Below are positions 21,443 through 30,181 of a DNA stretch of 40,271 nt, piece by piece. This DNA is from UBA3792 sp045114775. GTDB taxonomy: Bacteria; Bacillota; Clostridia; Christensenellales; CAG-138. Within the stretch, counting starts at the first letter, position 1. Every line of letters starts with the position of its first letter. Below the pieces are notes generated by a model. It searched no databases. It had not been told where the DNA came from and saw only the letters and a list, made by a program, of their open reading frames with translations. The stretch lies in the NCBI GenBank assembly GCA_045114775.1, contig JBGULC010000006.1, positions 1 to 40,271 of the forward strand. Reading direction: 5' to 3'. The translations under genes were made by a program, and so were the position numbers.

Positions 21443-22347
21443 CTATTGAACTTTACGGCGACGTCGTCAGCGACGAGTTTGACTGGCTCTACAGCCTGTT
21501 CGAGATCCCCCACTGCTGCCCGAAGAACGTGCGGGACGCGGTGAAGGCCCTGCCGGCCGACGAGGATCTGATCCTCGAAGTCAACAGCCCCGGCGGCGAC
21601 GTGTGGGCGGGCTTCGAGATCTACGGCATCCTGCAGCAGCTCTCCGGCCGGACCGAGGCGCACATCATCGCCCTGGCGGCCAGCGCGGCCACCACGATCA
21701 CCAGCGCCTGCACAAAGGTCCTCGCCTCCCCCGTCGCGCAGTTCATGATCCACCAGCCGGCGGCCTACGCGGGCTTCGTAAACAACGAAGGCGCGCGGCA
21801 GCTGCAGAACTTCCTGGACAGCGTGAAGGCCAGCATCATCAACGGCTACGTGGTCAAATCCGGCGGCAAGGCCAACCGGAGGACCTTTGAGAAGCTGGTG
21901 GACAATGAGACCTTCATGCCCATACAGGACGCCATCGAGCTGGGACTGGTGGACGGCTATCTCGACACCGACGAGGAGGCCGAGGAACTGCTCAGCGCGG
22001 GCGGCGGCCTGCGGCTGAACAACTCGGCAGGCGGCCCCAGCGTGGAGGCCCTTCTGGAGCGCTACGAGACGGCCGTGAAGGCCGGGGCGATGCCGGAGGT
22101 CCTGGGACACCCCGTGAGCCGGGAAAGCGCGCAGGACGAAACTGCGGCAGCGACAGAGGCCCAGGGAAGGACATGCGAGCCGCCGGTGATCGAAGTGCTG
22201 ACCGGGCCGGAGTGCGAGGCGCTGCTGGAGCAGCTCCGGGCTGAGGATCCCGTCATCGCGCAGAACCGGGAGATCTGCGAGAACCTGATCGACACCTGGC
22301 GCCTGCAGGCAGCCATCGACATCGAGAGAGCGAGGTCCGTGATATGA
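21439..22347 (+). CDS. ClpP-like head maturation protease
   Basis: This 302-aa S14-type protease should process the capsid protein. SPGGDVWAGFEIY (about 50-62), the catalytic Ser in AASAATTI (S82) and His in FMIHQPAAY (H105) are visible, as in ClpP-like prohead proteases. The C-terminal third (about 200-302) is an acidic, helix-rich extension, possibly a scaffold. It precedes the portal gene here, whereas portal-protease is usual. Confidence 0.92.
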   Translation: MTIELYGDVVSDEFDWLYSLFEIPHCCPKNVRDAVKALPADEDLILEVNSPGGDVWAGFEIYGILQQLSGRTEAHIIALAASAATTITSACTKVLASPVAQFMIHQPAAYAGFVNNEGARQLQNFLDSVKASIINGYVVKSGGKANRRTFEKLVDNETFMPIQDAIELGLVDGYLDTDEEAEELLSAGGGLRLNNSAGGPSVEALLERYETAVKAGAMPEVLGHPVSRESAQDETAAATEAQGRTCEPPVIEVLTGPECEALLEQLRAEDPVIAQNREICENLIDTWRLQAAIDIERARSVI

Positions 22348-23639
22348 ACAGCTTTGAACGGGGACTCGCCGCCCTGCTGGGCGGGAGGTCGGCGCGAGAG
22401 CCGCCGAAAGTACGCAACACGGTGACGCCGGAGAGCATCGGCCTCAGCACGAAGCTGATCCGGACGGACCAGGACGCGGCCATGAAACTGAGCACCGTCA
22501 GCCGGTGCATCGACATCCTGTCGGACTCGCTGGGCAAGATGCCCTTCTACGTGTACGACAGCGCAACCAGGCAGCACGTGGACCATCCGATCATGGGCCT
22601 GCTGGCCATGCGGCCGAACCGGCTGCAGACACCCTTCGCCTTCCGGAAGCAGGTCGAGGCCGAGCGCGTGTGCAGCGGAAACGGGATCGCGTGGATCCAG
22701 CGCGACCCGGCCACGCTGAGACCGACAGCTCTCTTCCCTATCCCCTCCGGCTTCTGGACGGTGCAGCTGCTCAGCGACGGCTCGCTGCGCTACAGCATCC
22801 AGCATCCCTTCGAGAGCCGGACCATCACCTGCAGCGAGATGGACGTGCTGCACGTCATGGCCTTCACCAAGAACGGGTACAAGGGCATCGGCTACCTCGA
22901 GCGCGCCCAGGAGATCATCCGGACGGCCAAGGCCGCCCAGGAGTACAGCGCCAGCTATTACCTCAACGGCGGCCAGCCGGCGGGGATCCTGCGGACGGAA
23001 TCCGACCTCTCCGGCACCGTGACCGTCACCGACGCGGACGGCACGCAGCGGACCATCAGCAAGAAGGACCGCATGCGTGAAGAGTGGGCGAAGCGTCAGA
23101 GCGGCCCGGACAACGCCGGGAAGGTAGCCGTGCTGGACATGGGCCTGGACTACAAGCCCCTGAGCATCTCAAACAAGGACGCGCAGTTTGTCGAACAGAG
23201 CGCCCTGAGTGTGGAGGATCTGGCGCGGGTCTTCGGCGTGCCGCTGTACAAGCTGCAGGCCGGCAAGCAGAGCTACAGCTCGAACGAACAGAACGCCATC
23301 GAGTACGTGGTCGGAACGCTGCACCCGAACGCGGTGATCTGGGAGCAGGAGCTGAGCTACAAGCTACTGACACCGCAGGATCTGGACAGGGGCCTGCGGG
23401 TCCGCGGCAACCTGATGAACGAGCTGCGCGGCGACTTCAACAGCCGCGGCACCTGGTACCGGGAGATGCGCGACAACGGCGCCTTCAGCGTCAACGACAT
23501 CCGGGCCCTGGAAGACCTGCCGGACGTGGACGGCGGCGCGGATCACTACGCGAGCCTGAACTACGTGCCGCTGCAGGACTGGCGGGAGCTGAGCCGGCAG
23601 CGCGCGGAAAGCGGCCAGGGCGGAGGTGAGGACGCATGA
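22344..23639 (+). CDS. Portal protein, HK97 family
   Basis: The 431-aa protein forms the dodecameric DNA channel at the capsid vertex. Typical segments are LSTVSRCIDILSDSLGKMPFYVY, GNGIAWIQRD, LAMRPNRLQTPFAF and SVEDLARVFGVPLYKLQAGKQSYSS (split in phage portals between wing and stem). Length is normal. It overlaps its neighbours by 4 bp at both ends and follows the protease gene. Confidence 0.94.
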   Translation: MNSFERGLAALLGGRSAREPPKVRNTVTPESIGLSTKLIRTDQDAAMKLSTVSRCIDILSDSLGKMPFYVYDSATRQHVDHPIMGLLAMRPNRLQTPFAFRKQVEAERVCSGNGIAWIQRDPATLRPTALFPIPSGFWTVQLLSDGSLRYSIQHPFESRTITCSEMDVLHVMAFTKNGYKGIGYLERAQEIIRTAKAAQEYSASYYLNGGQPAGILRTESDLSGTVTVTDADGTQRTISKKDRMREEWAKRQSGPDNAGKVAVLDMGLDYKPLSISNKDAQFVEQSALSVEDLARVFGVPLYKLQAGKQSYSSNEQNAIEYVVGTLHPNAVIWEQELSYKLLTPQDLDRGLRVRGNLMNELRGDFNSRGTWYREMRDNGAFSVNDIRALEDLPDVDGGADHYASLNYVPLQDWRELSRQRAESGQGGGEDA

Positions 23640-23794
23640 TCGTGCTGGCCCTGCTCCTCTTCCTGCTGGGATGCGCCGCGGTCACCGCGGGCGCAGCCAT
23701 GATCTGCCTGCCGGCGGGCATCATCACCGGCGGCGCGGCTCTGATCGCGCTGGCCCTGCTGCTGGTCATGGCAGCGGGAAGCCGCAATCCTTAG
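23636..23794 (+). CDS. Small two-helix hydrophobic protein, 52 aa
   Basis: ATG 23636 overlaps the portal stop and has GGAGGTGAG upstream. The product is almost entirely hydrophobic: LALLLFLLGCAAVTAGAAMI and IITGGAALIALALLLVM, two membrane helices with a Gly/Pro turn. It sits between the portal and capsid genes, where no holin is expected. Function is unknown. Confidence 0.6.
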   Translation: MIVLALLLFLLGCAAVTAGAAMICLPAGIITGGAALIALALLLVMAAGSRNP

Positions 23795-23795
23795 C

Positions 23796-23838
23796 ATATC
23801 CGCGGCCAACAGGCGAAGGCCTGCCGCTGATATAATTT
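23796..23838 (+). promoter_or_regulatory. Hairpin upstream of the capsid gene
   Basis: Nested stems ATATC/GATAT, GCGGC/GCCGC and CAGGC/GCCTG around a GAAG loop (23796-23833) are followed by AATTTTAT. It may be a weak terminator, a processing or stabilising element for the abundant capsid mRNA, or both. The AT-rich stretch continues to the GGAGG site. Confidence 0.5.
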
Positions 23839-23865
23839 TATCTTATTTCATGGAGGTATCAAAAC

Positions 23866-25056
23866 ATGGAGAGAAGACTGATCGCACTGGCCGCGGAACG
23901 CGACGCGGCACTGAACGAGGCCCAGGCCGCCCTTGAGAACGGGGACAACGCGGCGTATACCAGCGCCATGGAGCGCGTGGGCAACATCAACGACGAGATC
24001 GCGCGGGTGCAGAACCTGATCAACGAGCGCAACCGCAGGATCGTCGAGACCGTCCCCACCGAAGCCGAGCAGCGTGACATGAGCGCCGAGCGCGGCACCC
24101 AGCTCTTGAACCACCAGAGCGTGCGCATCACCAACGCGGAGATCATGCGCAGCCTGCGCAACGCCGTGACCATCGGCGGCACCCTGGTGCAGCCGACCGG
24201 CGCTGACAGCCAGATCCACGGAGACGGCGCCGCCATCTCCAGCATCCTGGATATGGTCCAGGTCGTGGACCTGACCGGTCTCGGCAGCTACGAGGTCCCG
24301 TACCTGATCAGCGAGTTCGACGGCACCGTCGGCAACATCACCAGCAAGTCCGGCCAGGCCCGCAGCAACAGCTCCGACCCGAGCTTCGGCATCTCCGTGC
24401 TGAAGCCCGTCGAAGTCACCACGACCAGCTACGTGGACCGCAACATTGCCAAGCTCAGCCCGGCGAACTACTACGCCCGCGTCCAGGAGATGGCCCTGCG
24501 CGCCCTGCGCCACAGCGCCGTCAACCTGATCGTCAACGGTGACTCGCTGGATGCCACCAAGACCATGTACGGCATCAAGAACGCCCTCAACAAGGCAGGC
24601 AGCTCGATCATCAAAACCGACACCTACTCCAGCATCGACGTCGACACCCTGGACGAGCTGTACTTCGCCTACGGCGCCAACTCAGAGCTCGGCGGCGCGG
24701 CGAACCTGCTGCTGAAGAAGGCGGCCTTGAAGGCCTTCGGCGAGCTGCGCGGCACCAACGAGAAACAGCGCTTGTTCAAGATCACCCCGTCCGGCAACGG
24801 CAACACGGGCATCATCGCGGACGGCGGCGTGCAGATCCCCTACGTGCTCACCCCCGAGCTCGCGGACGGCGACCTTGTCTACGGCAACCTGCTGCACTAC
24901 CTGCTCGGCCTCTTCGGTGACTACGAGATCCGCATCGACGAGAGCGTCAAGGCCATCGAGCGCATGCACACCATCCTCGGCGACGTGGCCCTGGGCGGCA
25001 ACGTCATCGAGCACGAGGGCTTCGTGTACTTCAGCACGGGCGTCAGCGCCGGCTGA
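23866..25056 (+). CDS. Major capsid protein, HK97 fold
   Basis: The 396-aa shell protein begins with a coiled-coil delta/scaffold region (about 1-65), then shows HK97-fold segments: YEVPYLISEFDGTVG, LKPVEVTTTSYVDRNIAKLSP, RALRHSAVNLIVNGD and HYLLGLFGDYEIRIDESVKA. The upstream ClpP-like protease would remove the N-terminal arm. It is preceded by a strong GGAGG and an RNA hairpin, consistent with high expression. Confidence 0.92.
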   Translation: MERRLIALAAERDAALNEAQAALENGDNAAYTSAMERVGNINDEIARVQNLINERNRRIVETVPTEAEQRDMSAERGTQLLNHQSVRITNAEIMRSLRNAVTIGGTLVQPTGADSQIHGDGAAISSILDMVQVVDLTGLGSYEVPYLISEFDGTVGNITSKSGQARSNSSDPSFGISVLKPVEVTTTSYVDRNIAKLSPANYYARVQEMALRALRHSAVNLIVNGDSLDATKTMYGIKNALNKAGSSIIKTDTYSSIDVDTLDELYFAYGANSELGGAANLLLKKAALKAFGELRGTNEKQRLFKITPSGNGNTGIIADGGVQIPYVLTPELADGDLVYGNLLHYLLGLFGDYEIRIDESVKAIERMHTILGDVALGGNVIEHEGFVYFSTGVSAG

Positions 25057-25065
25057 TAGAGCGCC

Positions 25066-25404
25066 ATGGCGAGGAGATCGGCGGCGGCGTTAGCCGCGGA
25101 AGCAGCTGAGGCGGAGGCGGCTGCGCAGGCCGCCGCCCTCACTGCCTGCAAGCAGTTCATGCATGTGGACGGAACGGACGACGATGCACTGATCACGTCT
25201 CTGATGGCAGCGGCGAAGGCCTACCTCAACAAGGGAGGCGTCCCGGAGCCCGCAGAGGAGGATCCGGAGTACACGCTGGCCGTCCAGAGCCTCACGCTGC
25301 ATTGGTATGACCACAGGGACGCGGTCGGGGACGAAGCATCGGTCCCGACCAACCTGCGGCCTATCATCAACCAGCTGAAGCACAGCGGAGAGGCGCCCCT
25401 GTAA
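25066..25404 (+). CDS. Head-tail connector, gp6-like
   Basis: The 112-aa protein has an Ala/Glu-rich N-terminus (about 1-27), then DDALITSLMAAAKAYLNKGGVPE and YTLAVQSLTLHWYDHRD, the pattern of gp6-like/Phage_connect_1 connectors that form a ring below the portal. Unlike the other neck genes it is in its usual place after the capsid gene. The ribosome binding site is weak. Confidence 0.82.
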   Translation: MARRSAAALAAEAAEAEAAAQAAALTACKQFMHVDGTDDDALITSLMAAAKAYLNKGGVPEPAEEDPEYTLAVQSLTLHWYDHRDAVGDEASVPTNLRPIINQLKHSGEAPL

Positions 25405-25417
25405 AATTCCCGAAATT

Positions 25418-25434
25418 GTGTCCGAATAGGACAT
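25418..25434 (+). promoter_or_regulatory. Dispersed 17-bp palindromic motif, copy 5
   Basis: GTGTCCGAATAGGACAT, with TGTCC/GGACA arms. It matches the consensus in reverse orientation. It lies in the intergenic gap before the tail tube gene. Confidence 0.6.
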
Positions 25435-25456
25435 CGACACTTTAAGGAGGTACTTT

Positions 25457-25873
25457 ATGGCTAAATCAAGAGCACTCGGCACCAAGCTCATCGTCAACAG
25501 CAAGGAAGTCGGCGGCCTGAGCAGCATCAACGGCATCGAGATCAGCGCCGACAACGTCGACCTGACCGCCCTGGACAACACCAGCGGCTACCGTGAGAAG
25601 GAGCCCGGCTTCAAGGACGCCGGCGAGGTCACGGCCTCCGGCTTCATGGACGGCGCGGACGCCGGCCAGGCGGAGCTGTACAGCCTGCTGGCCAGCGGCG
25701 ACGTCGTCGCCTGCCAGATCGTCTTCCCGGCGAAGATCGGAAAGACCTGGAGCTTCAACGCGGGCGTCAGCCGCTTCGCCACCGGCGCGGACGTGGACGG
25801 CGCTGTCACCTTCGACATCTCTCTCGCGGTCTCCGGCGCGGCCACCCTGGCCACCAGCACCAGCGCGGGCTGA
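25457..25873 (+). CDS. Major tail tube protein
   Basis: The 138-aa protein has beta-sheet-rich sequence: LGTKLIVNSKEVGGLSSI, DLTALDNTSGYREKEPGFKD, GEVTASGFMDGA and a Gly/Ala/Thr-rich end. Size and place (before the two tail chaperones and tape measure) fit the tube subunit. AAGGAGGTA precedes the ATG. Confidence 0.88.
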   Translation: MAKSRALGTKLIVNSKEVGGLSSINGIEISADNVDLTALDNTSGYREKEPGFKDAGEVTASGFMDGADAGQAELYSLLASGDVVACQIVFPAKIGKTWSFNAGVSRFATGADVDGAVTFDISLAVSGAATLATSTSAG

Positions 25874-25891
25874 TTTTGATCGGAGGAAACG

Positions 25892-26242
25892 ATGGAAGAG
25901 AAACTGACCCCGGTGGTCACCCTCGGCGGGCGCACTTTCCCGCTGCGGATGACGCACAATGTTCTGATGCTGTTCTCCCAGATCACCAGGGTGAGCATGG
26001 ATCAGATGCAGTATCACGCCGGACGCTATGACTACATGGTCCTTCTGTTGTGGCTCATGTGCCAGGCGGAGGACCCCCAGCTGAAGCGCGAAACCTTCGA
26101 CGGATGGCTCAGCGAACTGGGGATCCGCGGCGTTGTCCCTTTGCTTAAGGCTGTCGGCGACGCGATGATGGCGGCCTTCCCGGACGCGGATGAGGACGCG
26201 GAAGCGTCTGAAGAGGCTGGAGAAACTGCGGACCCTACGTAA
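25892..26242 (+). CDS. Tail assembly chaperone 1 (G-like)
   Basis: This 116-aa protein has PLRMTHNVLMLFSQ, YMVLLLWLMCQ and a very acidic C-terminus, as in the 'G' chaperones that coat the tape measure. A -1 frameshift near the end would add the second open frame (26212-26562). No canonical slippery heptamer is seen. Confidence 0.78.
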   Translation: MEEKLTPVVTLGGRTFPLRMTHNVLMLFSQITRVSMDQMQYHAGRYDYMVLLLWLMCQAEDPQLKRETFDGWLSELGIRGVVPLLKAVGDAMMAAFPDADEDAEASEEAGETADPT

Positions 26243-26265
26243 ATCGCGGTTTTTTCACCGAGAGC

Positions 26266-26562
26266 ATGCTCGCTGCGGCAAAGATCGGAATCTCCCGCAG
26301 CGAGTGGGCAGCCATGACGCCGCGGGAGATGACCTTCTGGCTGCAGGGCCGGCGCGAGCAGATGGAAGATGAGGCGAGAGCTCAGCGGAGAAACATCTAC
26401 AGCCTCGCCTCGCTGATCCGCGTGATGGTCTGGGCGAAGCACCCGCCGTCCTACGAATCAGCCTTCCCGCCCGACAACACCAGGAAAGAAATGAGCGATG
26501 AGCAGATGTACGCGCAGGTGCGGGCGCTGAACAAGCTCTTCGGCGGAACAGAGGAGATCTGA
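26266..26562 (+). CDS. Tail assembly chaperone 2 (T-like)
   Basis: This 98-aa frame begins at ATG 26266 but is open back to 26212, in the -1 frame of the preceding gene. LAAAKIGISRSEWAAMTPREM and a basic C-terminus match the 'T' half of lambda-like chaperone pairs. The sequence before the ATG (NRGFFTES) also looks coding, so it may be made mainly as a frameshift fusion. A weak ribosome binding site is present. Confidence 0.75.
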   Translation: MLAAAKIGISRSEWAAMTPREMTFWLQGRREQMEDEARAQRRNIYSLASLIRVMVWAKHPPSYESAFPPDNTRKEMSDEQMYAQVRALNKLFGGTEEI

Positions 26563-26563
26563 T

Positions 26564-29500
26564 ATGGCAGTAGTACGCAATTTGATGGTCCGCGCCGGCG
26601 CAGACTTCAGCGCGATCACAAAACAGGCCCAAAAGGCCTCACAGTCGATGCGCGGGATGCAGAACAGCGTCTCGCGCTCCTGCAATGCGATGAGCAACGC
26701 AGCCGCAGGACTGAAAAAAGCCTTCATGGCTGTCGGCGCCGCCGTCAGCGTGAGGGCTATCGTCAATTTTGCAAAAGACGCGGCCGAGGCCTATGACAAG
26801 CAGGTCGAGGGCGAGATGAAGCTGGCGCAGGTCATGCGCAACACCATGCAGGCCAGCAACGCCGAGATCCAGAGCATCCTCAACCTGACGGCAGCGCAGC
26901 AGCGGCTGGGCGTCGTCGGGGACGAGGTGCAGCTGGCCGGCGCGCAGCAGCTTTCCACCTACCTGAAGCAGAGCAGCAGCCTGGAGACCCTGATCCCGGT
27001 GATGAACGATCTGGCCGTGCAGCAGTACGGCTACAACGTCACGGCGGAGCAGACCACCAGCATCGCCAAACTGCTGGGCAAGGCCATGGAGGGTCAGACC
27101 GGCGCGCTGACGCGCTACGGCTTCGCGGTGGACGATGCGCAGAAGCACGTGCTGCAGTTCGGCACGGAATCGGAGCGCGTGGCCACGCTGGCGGAGATCG
27201 TGACGAGATCCGTCGGCGGGATGAACACCGCCCTCGCAGCGACGCCGACCGGACGCATGAAGCAGCTGGCGAACACCATGTCCGACATCAAGGAACAGTT
27301 CGGCCGGGCGGCCAGGACCCTCGGCACCGTGCTGCTGCCGGTGCTGAACACGGTGGCCAAGGTGCTGAGCGCGATCGCCACACTGGCGAACAAGGTGGCG
27401 CAGACGATCGCCAACGTCTTCGGCGGGACGGCTGCCGGGAAGGAGTGGCAGTACCTGCCGCCCAGCACCGTCAGCGCCATCGACGACGCGGCGGACGCCA
27501 CCGACAACCTGACCAACAGCACGAACCAGGCAGCACAGGCCGCGAAGAAGGCGAAGGAGGCCTTCCAGCAGGCCAGCTTCGACACGCTGCACATCCTGAC
27601 GGAAAACGACAGCGACGAGAGCAGCAGCTCGCCCAGCAGCAGCTCTCCCGACTACGGCACGGGCTCCGGCGCCGACGACGCGGCGGACATGATCCGCGAG
27701 GTCGCGACCGCCTCAGAAGAAGCCGGCGAGGGCGTCGGATGGCTGGAGAACCTGCTGAGCAAAATTAAGGAAAAAATCGCGGACTTCAAGGAAGGCCTGG
27801 ACCTCAGCAAACTCTCTGAGGCGTGGGACAAGCTGAAAAAGGCGGTCAAATCCTTCGCCGAAGCCGTGGGCGGGGTGTTCAATTCCGTCTGGGAGCGCAT
27901 CCTGAAGCCCTTCGGCCAGTGGACAATCAACGAAGCCCTTCCGGTCATCCTCGAGGTGCTGGCGGGCGCGTTTGACGTGCTGGGCGCCGTGATCAACAAG
28001 CTGCGCCCGGTGTTCGAGTGGCTCTGGGACAACTTCCTGGAGAAGATCGCGCACTGGGCCGGGGACCTGTTCATCAGCGCCATGAAAGAGATCGCGGAGC
28101 AGCTGCACAACATCGCCAAGGTGATCAACGGCGAGATGTCCCTGCGGGACTTCATCGCGCAGCTGAATCCCCTGGAGAAGATCCTGCTCGCCGTGGGCAC
28201 GGCCATCCTGGGCGTGAAGACCGCCATGCTCGCCGTGAAAGCTGTTGAATTTGCCGTGACTGTCGCCAAATGGATCAGCGGATTAAAAGGATTCATCGAA
28301 GTCGCCGGAGAAGTAGTAGCTTCGTCCGGAGGAATTAGGGAAGCCTTTATCGCGTGTCAAGGAAGCGCAGCGACTACATTTGCGGGCATCGGCGCATCCG
28401 TCGGCGGCGCTGTTCTCGCGGTGTCTGCTTTCGTGGACGCATGGCAAAACGGGTCGAGCTTAATCACGACGGCCATTGAAGCGATAGGCCTCGCGATAGC
28501 AGCGGTCGGAGCCGTGCTCCTCGGCGCTCCGGCAGCCGTCGCTGCCGCTGTCGCTGCCGTTGTTTTCATAATTGCCAACGCAGCCGCAGATATCCATACG
28601 CACTGGGATGAAATAAAAGCATGGGGAGCCGAAACCGCAGCTTCGGTTAAAGACAGCTTCGCATCAGGGTGGCGCGATATTAAGGCAGAAGGACAAGCCC
28701 TGTGGGATTCCACGGTCGAATCTTTCAGCGGTCTGAAAGAAGCCGGCATAGCTGTCTGGGAAGGCATCAAGTCTGCCGCAGCGTCCGCCGGAGAAAGCAT
28801 CCGCAGCGGCGTCCAGAGCGCCGTCGACGCTGTGAGCCAGGCCGTCCAGAGGCTCGCTGCTCACTTCGAGGAAACGAAAGCCAAGGCAGCCGCCGCTGTG
28901 GACGGCATGAAGACCGCATGGAAGGGCGCCGGGGAATGGTTTAAGACGAATGTCAGCGACCCCCTGACCGAGTGGGGCAGGCAGGCCTGGGAGGAAGTCA
29001 AGACGGCAGCCCAGGCAGCTGCAGACAAGGTGAAGGAGACCTGGAGCGGGCTGCGGAGCGAACTGAACAACGTCTGGCAGGGTATCAAGTCGACCGCGGT
29101 CGGCATCTGGAACTCTATCAAAGAGACCGCGACCTCGGCATGGGACGCCGCCTATCAGGGCGCGTCGAAGGCCTGGGAGAGCGCGAAGAGCGGCGCAGCC
29201 ACCGCCTGGGAAACCGTCAAGACAACCTGGGGGCAGGCCGGAAACTATTTCAACTCGAACGTCTTCCAGCCGCTGATCAATGCGGTGCAGACCGGCATCG
29301 AAAAGGTCAAGAACGTCTTTTCCAGCATGGGCACCATCATCGACAACGTGGTACAGAAGGTAAAGAGCGGGATCTCAGACCTGCAGGCGTCGCTGCCGTC
29401 CCTCCAGGGCGTCAAGGATAAGATCAGCAGCGCGATCGGCACCATCTCGTCGAAGGTCTCGTCCGTCATCAGCTCGGCGAAGACCCTGGTCACCTCGGGG

Positions 29501-29800
29501 CTGGCGAGTTTCTCGTCGCTGGGCCTGCCGCAGCTGGCATCCGGCGCGGTGATCCCGCCGAACCGGGAGTTTGTGGCGGTGCTGGGCGATCAGACATCGG
29601 GCTATAACATCGAGACGCCGGAGAGCCTGCTGCGCCAGGTGGTGCGGGAGGAATCGAGCAACGGCGCCGTCCTGATGATCCTGAGCGATATCCTGGACGC
29701 CGTCCGGGACGGCAAAGAGATCACCGTGGACGGGTACAAGCTGGGCCAGACGGTGCAGCGGTCCCTGTCCATGAGCGCCAGGGCCAACGGCATCGCGTGA
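26564..29800 (+). CDS. Tail tape measure protein
   Basis: The 1078-aa protein sets tail length. The N-terminal part is helical with the tape-measure domain (about 90-240). Hydrophobic, Ala/Val-rich segments (about 530-680) could insert in membranes during DNA ejection, and Trp-containing helical repeats (AWESAKSGAATAWETVKTTW and relatives, about 690-970) follow. Codon use between about 28240 and 28930 is visibly less GC-rich than the flanks, suggesting a recombined internal segment. Confidence 0.92.
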   Translation: MAVVRNLMVRAGADFSAITKQAQKASQSMRGMQNSVSRSCNAMSNAAAGLKKAFMAVGAAVSVRAIVNFAKDAAEAYDKQVEGEMKLAQVMRNTMQASNAEIQSILNLTAAQQRLGVVGDEVQLAGAQQLSTYLKQSSSLETLIPVMNDLAVQQYGYNVTAEQTTSIAKLLGKAMEGQTGALTRYGFAVDDAQKHVLQFGTESERVATLAEIVTRSVGGMNTALAATPTGRMKQLANTMSDIKEQFGRAARTLGTVLLPVLNTVAKVLSAIATLANKVAQTIANVFGGTAAGKEWQYLPPSTVSAIDDAADATDNLTNSTNQAAQAAKKAKEAFQQASFDTLHILTENDSDESSSSPSSSSPDYGTGSGADDAADMIREVATASEEAGEGVGWLENLLSKIKEKIADFKEGLDLSKLSEAWDKLKKAVKSFAEAVGGVFNSVWERILKPFGQWTINEALPVILEVLAGAFDVLGAVINKLRPVFEWLWDNFLEKIAHWAGDLFISAMKEIAEQLHNIAKVINGEMSLRDFIAQLNPLEKILLAVGTAILGVKTAMLAVKAVEFAVTVAKWISGLKGFIEVAGEVVASSGGIREAFIACQGSAATTFAGIGASVGGAVLAVSAFVDAWQNGSSLITTAIEAIGLAIAAVGAVLLGAPAAVAAAVAAVVFIIANAAADIHTHWDEIKAWGAETAASVKDSFASGWRDIKAEGQALWDSTVESFSGLKEAGIAVWEGIKSAAASAGESIRSGVQSAVDAVSQAVQRLAAHFEETKAKAAAAVDGMKTAWKGAGEWFKTNVSDPLTEWGRQAWEEVKTAAQAAADKVKETWSGLRSELNNVWQGIKSTAVGIWNSIKETATSAWDAAYQGASKAWESAKSGAATAWETVKTTWGQAGNYFNSNVFQPLINAVQTGIEKVKNVFSSMGTIIDNVVQKVKSGISDLQASLPSLQGVKDKISSAIGTISSKVSSVISSAKTLVTSGLASFSSLGLPQLASGAVIPPNREFVAVLGDQTSGYNIETPESLLRQVVREESSNGAVLMILSDILDAVRDGKEITVDGYKLGQTVQRSLSMSARANGIA

Positions 29801-29809
29801 GGTGATTGT

Positions 29810-30178
29810 ATGGCTATTGCAAAATTCAAAATCAATACCGTGGATTATACCGACTGCGTGGCGCAGGGCGGCCTCGGCTGGGCACGCGAGGACCTGCACA
29901 AGGACGGCAGCGGCCGCAGCCTGGACGGTCAGATGCACGTGCACCGGATCGCCCAGAAGCGCGTGCTGAAGATCCAGTGCAGGCGCCTGACGGACGCCAG
30001 GGCGCAGCAGCTGGCCGCAGCGCTGAACCCCGTCACGATCTCGGTCACCTACCGCGACATGCAATCCGGAGAAGTCACCAAAACCTTCTACGGCACGGAG
30101 CTGTCCGGCGGCACCTGGGGCGAGCTGGGCGGCGTCCTGTACTGGGACAACATCAGTTTCCAGATCACGGAGGTCTGA
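29810..30178 (+). CDS. Distal tail component
   Basis: The 122-aa protein is beta-rich: FKINTVDYTDCVAQGGLGW, VLKIQCRRLTDARAQQLAAAL, VTYRDMQSGEVTKTFYG. It follows the tape measure gene, the position of the distal tail (Dit-like) proteins in siphoviruses. The family is inferred mainly from position. Confidence 0.72.
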   Translation: MAIAKFKINTVDYTDCVAQGGLGWAREDLHKDGSGRSLDGQMHVHRIAQKRVLKIQCRRLTDARAQQLAAALNPVTISVTYRDMQSGEVTKTFYGTELSGGTWGELGGVLYWDNISFQITEV

Positions 30179-30181
30179 GCC

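Noticed and set aside
28136..28152. Seventh copy of the 17-bp motif
   Set aside because: The TGTCC/GGACT arms match but the centre (CTGCG) does not fit the consensus, and it lies in GC-rich coding sequence. It is kept only as a weak candidate.
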